Program-made: the position numbers and the translations under genes | Notes under the pieces: generated by a model | Seen by the model: only the letters and a program-made list of their open reading frames with translations | What the model was told of the DNA's origin: nothing | The model's database searches: none | Assembly: GCF_964340395.1 (NCBI RefSeq) | Contig: NC_135565.1 | Span: 7,114,242-7,178,241, forward strand | Length of the DNA: 64,000 nucleotides | Source: Glandiceps talaboti | Taxonomy: Eukaryota > Hemichordata > Enteropneusta > Spengelidae | Reading direction: 5' to 3' | Shown: positions 37,601-49,600 of the stretch, in pieces | How positions within the stretch are numbered: position 1 is the first letter of the stretch | Layout: each line of letters opens with the position of its first letter

Positions 37601-40600
37601 GTCGGCATAAACCCAATATTGGAATTTTAAAGAGTGATCGCAATGGGGAGTGGTAACCCTACATCAGAGTAATGTATTATTATAGAGGTCATTATGTAAA
37701 TGTACGCTCTTTACGTACATGAACACAAGAGTATAAAATTAACGTAATCTACATATATGCAAATAATATGTAAACATGTACAACAGCTATTCTAAAAACA
37801 GCCATGGTGGTGTGGCTACGTTAACGAGTTTAAGTTGATTCTATTCCAAGTGCATAGTAGATGAGAGCTAGCAAAGCCACGGATTCAGTCACAGTAGACA
37901 AGATACTTGTAAATCGAGAGTTAAGATAGTCTAAAACTCACAACTGCAGTCCAGTTCATCACTTCCATCATCGCAATAATCCCAGCCATCACATCGGTAA
38001 ATGGAAGGAATACATGTTGCTCCATTGTCACAACTAAACATACGTTCATCTGTGCAATCTAGAAGCAAACACAAAACACGGAATTTTAAGCTATTACATC
38101 TCAAGGAGGAGCGACAATTTCAAATTTTGCATTGATTTTGTTTTGTCATATACATTGGTCTGTTTGCTAAATAACTTTTAAACATTACCTTTGCACCGAT
38201 ACATTTTGGCGGAAATGAGAGTAGCATATGTGATATGATGTTTACACCTTTAAGGTAATAGTAATATCATATTAAAGGGTCAAAAGCTAACAGTATACAC
38301 TTGTTGGGCATAATTGTAGCTATCCTGGTATTACAACATAACTTACAAATCATTGTATGGCGGAATTTATCATGCGCATCAAAATGTCGAGGAAATTCAT
38401 ACAATGCAGTTTAAAAGGAGAAGTTTAGTTCACAGTTATGTGCTATCGGGAACATATGAAAAAAAGTCTAAAGATTGTATTTGCACACGGAAGGAATTGT
38501 AAATTAAGACATAGATTAAACATTTATGAAGTGGTGAGTATATTTTGTGAAATCTCTATTATATAAAATGAAATGTTTTAACAATGCCAGAAGACAACTG
38601 CAATGCCATAGAAGACTTTCATTGACACTAACATTTGACTAATTGAGTTAGTATTTTCACCTGAGTAAGAAGCTTATAAAACTCCATACTCAGCCTGTGC
38701 CACTTTAAAATGAGTGGGAATAGTCTTGGTGCTGTGCTATGTACAATGTATACCTAGACATGTTTGTTATTTTTTCACATCAGTGAACGAAAACAGTTAT
38801 TTCATACCTTGGCAATAGCTCTCATCACTTCCATCACCACAGTCCTCGTTATTATCGCACATAGAATAAATATTCACACAATCTCCATTGTCACATACAA
38901 AACCTGGGCATACTGTTCAAAAAAAGAAACTCAAGTTAGCAGACACAATCCAGAAGCATTTGTGTAATTGACGTGTTTCTTTTATCTTCAAATAATCTTG
39001 ATATTTTGCCTTTTTATGCTAAATAAAAAAGTGAACTAACTTGTAAAGCACCGTTTTGATACTGCTCCTTCTACACCCCACCCCATTGCAGATAATTCTA
39101 ATCACAGCCTAAAGTTCCCGAGGATCAGTCCGTGTACCAAATTATAGCAAATTAGGGGCACGGGTTATAATAATAACAACAACACATCTCTTGTGAATAG
39201 TGATGAAGATTATGCCGGTGGTGTATCAAACATGCAGAAACTCTTGGTGTAGCAAATGAAATTCAGAAATGAAATTATAGAGGGAAGTTCAAGGTTCGGG
39301 AAGATGTTGTCATCTCTTCAAAAAAATACTGCTTTGTACGGTGGCCCACAGAAGACAGAGAAAAACTACATTTGTGGAATAAATAATTGATTTTTGAGAG
39401 CTAAATATTTGATACAAGGATAAAATATTTCATTCATTTGACAGGACATTAATAGTTTGGGTCAAAACATATATATCAAAGCAAAAAACTTCCATTTCTG
39501 TGACAAAAACTTTCTTTTTACGGAGCAGAAAATTAATTTGCAAAAGAAAAAAATTCATTCTTGTGGCCCAAACTTCATTTTCGAGTGACAAAATTTAAGT
39601 TGCAGTATAAAAGGTTTAGTTGTTGGTGCAATGTTTGAAACATTAGAACCAATTTTTCTGAAGTGTTGTGACAAAACTTAAACAATCCCCTTGCAAACTA
39701 TTAATCCTTTGAGCAGTACACCAAGTTTTCGTGTGAAAACTAAATTTGTGTGAAAAAAATTTAAATGTCAACCTGAAATATGAATTTAAGTCGATTAAAA
39801 TCTTATATACTCTGATATCAGAAACATTATTTGTCGCCTTACAACCTCCTTTTTTATCGATGAGATTTAAAAAACACAGGATGCAACATTAATGTCTAGA
39901 GACGATACATTAACACATGTGAGGACAAGACATTCTTTGCTTGACGGAAGATAGACTGGAATGGTGTACCATGTGCTCTTGTATAGGTTTGAATCTTCTT
40001 CAAATGACTTTAGTAGAAAGCCTGTTAAATATATTTATGTTTTATATGCTGACTGGTAGTGACTTGAAAAGTGTGATATGAGTTTTCGCAAATGTGATCC
40101 CATATAGCATTCAATTTACAGAAGTGAAGATTACTTGATTTGAAATTTTATTAAAAAGTGTTTGCAGGGGAGGAATAGGGATATTTCACAATTCACAAAA
40201 CTATCAAACAGCATAGCAAAGGATAACTGTAACGTTTTAAATTCAATTGCCACTTTGTTCAATATGACAGCCTTCTTTTGATATTCACCTTTAGATTTGG
40301 TTTGATTTATTCCAAAGAATTATAAAAAGTGTGATAAAAATAGTGCACAAAAAAGTTCGTGCAGGCGGAACATAGTCAGGGCCACGAAGGGGTAATCTTA
40401 TTGTTATCACGATTCTAAAACATTTCATTTTGCTTCCAAAGTGACCAATGAAAAATGCGTAGGTAAAATGATGGTATGTGAAATTTCCATTGTCTCATTA
40501 TTCACTTTTAAGGTCAATTTTTAGACACATGGACTTAGCAAATAATGTAGAAAAACTGATATGTTATATTTATAATGAAAGTAGAAAATTGTATAGACCT

Positions 40601-43600
40601 ATATTACAGAATGAAAATGTGTGCTTCATATCCCTGTTTTAATAGGAGTTGAATGATGAAGAAACAACACCATACTTCGATCGAATTTGATGCCGTCTGT
40701 TGACTCAGGGCGCTTTGTCACAGTCAATATGTCTTGAATGTAAATATTTTTTTATCTTTGGACAATCAAATCTTACAAGTGCAATTCTGTTCATCACTTT
40801 CATCGTTGCATTGTGGATATGAATCACATCGATAGATGGCAGGCGTACACTGTCCGTCGCTACATTTGAATACATCTTTATGTGTGCAATCTAAGAAGCA
40901 AACAACAAATGGTAAATTGTAATGCTGTTACATCTCAAAGTAAAAGTCCGGGTAGACATTTGTTTGCGGTTTTATTGTACATTGCGTAATTACTTCTATC
41001 AACTACTACGATTTTGGGTGATAAAATAGTACCCCGGTAAGTTATTCAACCTTGAAATATTAACAAAAACCACCATACTGCACTTGATATGTGTTCAGTC
41101 ATTGAGAGGGTTTTCTGCAAGGATCTATGGGAAACATTCTGTGGTGACATCACAGGAATATAATACAAGGAGTGGCAAGACATGATATTTTATTGATATG
41201 TATACTCATTAACCTTTAACTTACATTGTAACGATTATTAAAGATGACACATGACAGGTACATCAATAAATAAATAAATCTAAATATTATACCTTCGCAA
41301 ATGTCTTCATCACTCTCATCACCACAGTGATTTTTGTCATCACAAAGTTTATGCAACGGAATACAGTTGTAATTCCTACATAAATGTTGAAGGCACTCTG
41401 TCCAAAGATGAACAGGAACACAGTGTTAGTCCAATTTTTAAAAATAATTTTACTTGTATGTTTTAGTTTTACATGATTCAGAAATATAAATGTACTTACA
41501 CATTCTTCTGGGATGATTTCGATATATTATGATAATAAATGTATTATGCATGTGAATTATGTGATGTTGTTAATCCTGAAAGACCAATGAGAGTTCTACC
41601 AGCCGCTGATCGTTGTACGATGGTCTTGAACAGCAGAAAAATATGTACAATTCTTAATAGTAACAGGTTTTTTCTCTCCATTTAACAGAAATATTTCTGA
41701 GACAGAGACAGTGAATGAAACGCAGAGCAATATGTTCCTTGGCTATTACCGACCAAATAACCAACAACCTAATCTGTTTTAATAACACAAACACTATTTG
41801 CAACATGAACTGACGGTTGCACTGATGTTTGATGAGGATATATAGAACGACGTCTGGTGACAAACAAATCATGACAAGATCATTGGTAAATTTTGAAATG
41901 ACATATGGATGACTACGTTTATCATTATCAAATTTATATTGCATAACTTACCATTATTAGTCCATATTTCAGTTAGTGATTCCTAATGTAAAAATATAAG
42001 AGAGAATGTATTTTGATTATATGGAAAGTGACAAATGATGTATTAGGACATATACACAAAGAAACAAAAGTTCTATTACAGATATTTTAAAATCCGATTG
42101 GCTGATTCGCTGCACACAACTACAAAACCACTATTACTATTTTTAACAGCTTTGAAATACTTTGTAATATGCGATTCACATTCATATGTAGCTAATCTAA
42201 TTCATCACAGCATAGGGTACACATGCGTGTTGCCATTCAAGTAAAATTATAGAAGTTGCCTCCGGTTACTAATGTGTAAATGGAATAAAAAAGAAAATGG
42301 AAGGCGATGACAAAATGAGTATGACGAAACCAAATTTTCTTTCTGCCAGTATCAACTTTGAAATCATTGAGCTCACAGAGGGACGATTTCTATTCTGTAA
42401 AATTTGCACTGGCGGCAATTGACCGGTCATAAAATCTACGAAAGGTGACAAAATCGGCCTTCGAAAAAAAGGTTTGTATAAGCTAAGCAAATTCTGTATA
42501 TTCAACTTGTGCGTATAGATTACGTCATGATTAGCTTGGCATATAGTACTCAGACAAAGTTATAACATTGACAGACGTAAATTCTATTAAGTGAATAACG
42601 AAGAGAATAGTTTGTTAAGGCTTTATCGCACACACTTTCTCTAACAAATTAAACGAAAGGTTTGACAACGAAACCAATACGTGTTAACAGTATAAGTCAG
42701 TTGATATGACCACCTCAAAGAAAATGAATATGTTGATAATGCGACATGCATAGTTTATGATCGCAAACGCTTGTGTCTTGACGAACCCATATTTGTAACA
42801 GGGTGACGCTGTAAACTTATTTTGGCGGTTGTTTTATGATTTGAAGTTGGAATCCAGCTGTAAATTACCGTGGCCAAAAATACCATGGATGAAAACGACA
42901 AATCGCTCTTCTGTTTGTATTATCGCTCCACGTATTAAAAAATCGCTACTGATTTAAAAATCGCTTTACTTATCTAAACCTCAATTTGGTTCGTAAAAGT
43001 TCAGTTTCGGTTTGTAAAATGTCAATACAAATTATGTCATTCGTGTTGATGAGTCATGTTCGATGTTCATGTGTCATGATCTGTGAACGCCACTTAACAC
43101 ATTGTAGGGAATATTCATTTAGCTACACACTACATTAAGTTCACTTGTACTACCGGAGCACATAGTAAGGCGAATAGCTCAACAGACATAGATTTATGGT
43201 TCGCCAGTTACCTTTCCAAACGAGATGGTTGCGTTTTCTCCTTTAAATCCTGTCTGGTCTTTTAGAGCCGGGGTTAACACTGTTTAACACTTTGTCTGGT
43301 AGCTCAATTTGAGAAGTTAATTTAGTATATTTTTAGACAAGGGAACGAAATTGCCGAAATGGTAAATGTTCAAATATTTGTCTGTGACATTATAGAAGTT
43401 GCCTCCGGTTACTAATGTGTAAATGGAATAAAAAAGAAAATGGAAGGCGATGACAAAATGAGTATGACGAAACCAAATTTTCTTTCTGCCAGTAAGCAGC
43501 TTCAATAAAATTATGATAAAAGAAATGTTTGAACTATGGGAATTAATATATATAAGGATTACATATGTAAGCACTTTAGTAATACATTGAAAATGTTGAT

Positions 43601-46600
43601 TAAACATAACGAGGATAGAGTAAAACAGTGAAACACTTTAAATCCATTTGATCAATATGTCTAGCTAAAAATACGTTTTCTTCTGTTTGATTCTAATCAC
43701 AACCTAAATTACCAGCGAAATTATAATAATTTGTATTTGAAAACCGTTCAAATATGTACCAAAGAGTGTAACAGCAACCAGGAAATACTGCAATGGATTG
43801 ATATACAAATTTGAAGCATATAGCAGTAGTGGCGATAGTGGGCGGGCTTCTTTTATTCATTCGTGTTTCTTTCCTCCACCTAAGTCAATATAGACGAAAC
43901 GCACTCGTGTGTACTATATCATCATCTAAAAATATTTTCTAAAAAAATCGCTTTTGAAATCAAGAGTGAAACAACAAAATAATTGTCTTTGTTGTTTAAA
44001 TTACAAAGTTAAAATACATGATGGAAAAAAGAGAATAAACAGGTAAATGTAATTAGTGGTGATATACTGGTTATCATAATATATGTAGAACGATCCGATG
44101 TGTAACTACTGAGTATAAAGTCAAATGATTCCAAATAACTGTAATTATGATGATAAGGTCTAAAAAATAACCGTTTGATCGGGTTAACCGACTCCACCTA
44201 GTTTTTCACTGCCAATCCTAAACGTTTGTTTACGTATTCGAGAAAAATCAAAATTGTGAAGTCTGGATGAGGAAACTAACATCAACTTAAAAAGACAATA
44301 TAAAACTGTTCTTTCCATCTGTAATGGCTTTACATTTGATAAGAAGAAATAAATAACACATAGACCATTTGGAAATGGAAAACCTGAAGTAGACACTGAT
44401 ACAGGAAAAGAATATAATAAAATAAAATAAAAAATCCATCTACCCCACCTATTCTAGTATTGAGCATAATAGGAACTACACAGTTTTGTTTTATTACGCC
44501 TTCCATTAATAGTGTAAACGACGTTTTTAACGAACTACAACAAATCTAAAATAAATACTGAATAAATGATCGTATCGAGTAAGTATCGATTGAATATTGA
44601 TTATATATTCAAATGTGAAAATGCATGTGTGCAACCAATTGTCAAAACTAAGTATAAGCTAATAAATAAATATCTTCATAACTACATGCATATACAGTAG
44701 TTATAGTCTTAAACATAACAAATGGTCATCATTGCAAATCATCACGTTAAGTACATTAATTCTAATAAACCATATACAAACTAGAAGGGACGAGGGTATC
44801 GAGTTATCGTCATTGTCACCATGGGGACCTTTATTGTCACTACGAAAAGTAGCAAAGTAGCCACAGGTGTTGTCAGTTTGGAACGTCGTGGCTTGTGTGA
44901 TTAGGAGTGGACACGCCGCGAAACAATTTATTTCTTTGAACAATGGAGTTGTTCAGAACATATTGTCTATAAGAGAAACTGTGTGGTGTAAATCAATTTT
45001 GAAATCATTGAGCTCACAGAGGGACGATTTCTATTCTGTAAAATTTGCACTGGCGGCAATTGACCGGTCATAAAATCTACGAAAGGTGACAAAATCGACC
45101 TTCGAAAAAAAGGTTTGTAGTTTTATAAGCTAAGCAAAATCTGTACATTCAACTTGTGCGTATATATTACATCACGATTAGCTGGGCATATAGTACTCAT
45201 ACAAAGTTATAACACAGACAGACGTAAACTCTATTAAGTGAATAACGAAGAGAATTTGGTCATAGTTTGTTAAGGCTTATCGCACACACTTTTTCTAAGA
45301 AATTAAACGAAATATTTGACAACGAAACCAATATATAATACTAGTATAAGACAGTTGATATGACCACCTCAAAGAAAATGAATATGTTGATAATGAGACA
45401 TGCATAGTTTATGATCGCAAACGCTTGTGTCTTGACGAACCCAAATTTGTAACAGGGTGACGCTGTAAATTTATTTTGGCAGTTGTTTTATGATTTGAAG
45501 TTGAAATCCAGCTGTAAATTACCGTGGCCAAAAATACCATGGAAGTAAACGACAAATCGCTCTTCTGTTTGTATTATCGCTATACGTATTAAAAAATCAC
45601 TACTGATTTAAAAATCTCTTTACTTATCTAAACCTCAATTTGGTTCGTAAAAGTTCAGTTTCTGTTTGTAAAATGTCAATACAAATTATGTCATTCGTGT
45701 TGATGTGTCATGTTCGATGTTCATGTGTCATGATCTGTGAACGCCACTTAACACATTGTAGGGAATATTCATTTAGCTACACGCTACATTAAGTTCACTT
45801 GTACTACCGGAGCACATAGTAAGGCGAATAGCTCAACAGACATAGATTTATGGTTCGCCAGTTACCTTTCCAAACGAGATGGTTGCGTTTTCTCCTTTAA
45901 ATCCTGTCTGGTCTTTTAGAGCCGGGGTTAACACTGTTTAACACTTTGTCTGGTAGCTCAATTTGAGAAGTTAATTTAGTATATTTTTAAACAAGGGAAC
46001 GAAATTGCAGAAATGGTAAATGTTCAAATATTTGTCTGTGACATTATAAAAGTTGCCTCCGCTTACTAATGTGTAAATGGAATAAAAAAGAAAATGGAAG
46101 GCGATGACAAAATGAGTATGACGAAACCAAATTTTCTTTCTGTCTGTAAGCAGCTTCAATAAAATTATGATAAAAGAAATGTGTGAACTATGGGAAGAAA
46201 TATATATAAGGATTACATATGTAAGCACTTTAGTAATACATTGAAAATGTTGATTAAACATAACGAGTATAGAGTAAACAGTGAAACACTTTAAATCCAT
46301 TTGATCAATATGTCTAGCTAAAAATACGTTTTCTTCTGTTTGATTCTAATCACAACCGAAATTACCAGCGAAATTATAATAATTTGTATTTGAAAACCGT
46401 TCAAATATGTACCAAAAGTGTAACAGCAACCAGGAAACACTGCAATGGATTGATATACAAATTTGAAGCATATAGCAGTAGTGGCGATAGTGGGCGGGCT
46501 TCTTTTATTCATTCGTGTTTCTTTCCTCCACCTAAGTCAATATAGACGAAACGCACTCGTGTGCACTATATCATCATATAAAAATATTTTCTAAATAAAT

Positions 46601-49600
46601 GGCTTTTGAAATCAAGAGTGAAACAACAAAATAATTGTCTTTGTTCTTTGCAATACAAAGTTAAAATACATGATGGAAAAAAAGAGAATGTCAGGTAAAT
46701 GTAATTAGTGGTGATATACTGGTTATCATAATATATGTATAACAATCCGATGTGTAACTACTGAGTATAAAGTCAAATGATTCCAAATAACTGTAATTAT
46801 GATGATAAGGTCTAAAAAATAACTGCTTGATCAGGTTAACCGACCCCACCTAGTTTTTCACTGCCAATCCTAAACGTTTGTTTACGTATTCGAGAAAAAT
46901 CGCAATTGTGAAGTCTGGATGAGGAAACTAACATCAACTTAAAAAGGCAATATAAAACTCTTCTTTCCATCTGTAATGGCTTTACACTTGATAAGAAGAA
47001 ATAAATAACACAGAGACAATTTGGAAATGGAAAACCTGAAATAGACACTGACACAGGAAAAGAATATAATGAAATAAAATAAAAATCCATCTACCCCACC
47101 TATTCTAATATTGAGCATAATCGGAACCACACAGTTTTGTTTTATTACGCCTTCCATTAATAGTGTAAACGACGTTTTTAACGAACTACAACAAATCTAA
47201 AATAAATACTGAATAAATGATCATATCGAGTAAGTATCGATTAAATATTGATTATATATTCAAATGTGAAAATGCATGTGTGCAACCAATTGTCAAAACT
47301 AAGTATAAGCTAATAAATAAATCTCTCCATAACTACATGCATATACAGTAGTTATAGTCTTAAACATAACAAATGGTCATCATTGCAAATCATCATGTTA
47401 AGTACATTCATTCTAATAAACCATATACAAACTAGAAGGGACTAGGGTATCGAGTTATCGTCACTGACACCATGGAGACCTTTATTGTCACTACGAAAAG
47501 TAGCAAAGTAACCACAGGTGTCGTCAGTTTGGGACGTCGTGGCTTGTGTAATTAGGAGTGGACTCGCCGCGAAACAATTTATTTCTTCGAACAATGGAGT
47601 TGTTCAGAACTTGTCGTCTATATAAGAGAAACTGTGCGGTGTAAATCAATTTTGAAATAATTGAGCTCACAGAGGGACTATTTCTATTCTCTAAAATTTG
47701 CACTTGCGGCAATTGACGAAGGTGACAAAGGTGACAAAATCTACGAAGGTGACAAAATCGACCTTCGAAAAAAGTCTGTATAAGCTAAGCAAAATCTGTA
47801 TTATTCAACTTGTGCGTATATATTACATCATGATTAGCTTGGCATATAGTACTCAGAAATTTAAAAGATATAACATAGACAGACGTAAAATGTATTAAGT
47901 GAATAAAGAAGAGAATTTGGTCATAGTTTGTTAAGGCTTATCGCACACACTTTCCCCTAAGAAATTAAACGAAAGGTTTGACAACGCAACCAATACGTGT
48001 TAACAGTATAAGACAGTTGATATGACCACCTCAAAGCCAATGAATATGTTGATAATAAGACATGCATAGTTTATGAACGCAAACGCCTGTGTCTTGACAA
48101 ACCCAAATTTGTAACAGTGTGACTCTGTAAACTTATTTTGGCGGTTGTTTTATGATTTGAAGTTAGAATCCAGCTGTAAATTACCGTGACCGAAAATACC
48201 ATGGATGAAAACGACGTATTTAAAAACGTATTTAAAAATCGCTACTGATTTAAAAATCGCTACTGTTTTAAAAAATAGGATTAGGAATAGTCTTTCTTTT
48301 TTACAAGATACTCAAGGTTACTATTTGTGTAGCACCCTTTTAGAATTCGTTCAATTTCACAATATGGCGATAAACAGTCATTGCTACTAGTAACAGTATT
48401 CACGTTCAAGTGAATTTGTATCTAGGTGAGTCTCAGTTTGAGGCTGTGGTTATGGCATTTCGTTTTTCGATATGTAAAATTATTCATTATCTGAGTTTAA
48501 GTGATATTTTTTCTCATTAGACCGTTCTCGCAAATCTGTGCTGTCATCCGAGGGACTCTCATTGTGTGTCCATCGTTGCATGTAGTAGGCGTATCACTGT
48601 TACTAAGTAATTGGGTGGTCGTAAGTGGGCATGCTTAAGACAATTAGCATGGATGAGTTTGGGATATATCGTATTGCTAGGAATATATCTAAGCTTGAAA
48701 TTGACAGGTAAAGGTTGTTCACAGATACGGAATGGGCCCCTGAAAGGTTGATGAAACTTTAACCGCTGGCTGATATAAGTATACAGCGTCACCTACTTTG
48801 AACTGATGTTGACTGTTTGCCTTCTTATAATAATGATTTTTCATTTTCACCTGAGCTTTTTTGATATTTTAATAAGCTAATTTAATAGCTAGATATCAAC
48901 GGCTTGCCATTTCTTGCTAGTGGAAATCAATATGTCCTGATTTGCCTAAACGTGGTAAGATTTCGGCAACAATTGGAAGTCAGTATGTGTTCAGAGTACA
49001 GGGTAAACGTGGTCTTTAATAGGTTTGTTAACAACCCATTTCAAGTTGACGTTCACAGGCTCTGTTTAATATACAGCCACATGGGAAGTAATAAGAAACT
49101 ACGAATGATACTTAAAACTTTTAAGATAGCAAGATTGAATTAATACGGTGTCTTATGACATTTAAATTTGTCCGAAGGAAAATAATTACAGTGCCAACAT
49201 GCCGACATTAAATAAAGCATGACTGGTTGTGTCATAACAATCCAACAGCGATACTATGAATTTTCGTCATTTTTCAGATTTCTAAATTCCAACAGATATA
49301 ATCATGACGAATGTGTCTATGTGACTCGCCGACTGCAATCCTGTCTATCACGTACTGAAACTATAGTGTATCAAGGAGCATACAAACACTCAGATACAAG
49401 GGCTGTAAAATTGCCAAATTGCCCGGGGGGGGGGGGGGCAGAATTTTGTCTCGGTGCAATCATGCATTTAAAATTTAGAAAAGTGGCTAATTTACATAAA
49501 TGTGCATACAATTTACATGATATCTATTTTAGCATATGCATTTAAATATCATATGTAAGGCCAAAAATAATTAAGAAGCTGGTCAACGGGCAACCTAACT

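Noticed and set aside
42250-48280. Duplicated small frames (for example those ending SEKLGGVG) as a gene pair
   Set aside because: They recur only because the whole non-coding unit is duplicated; they have no domains and no splice signals.
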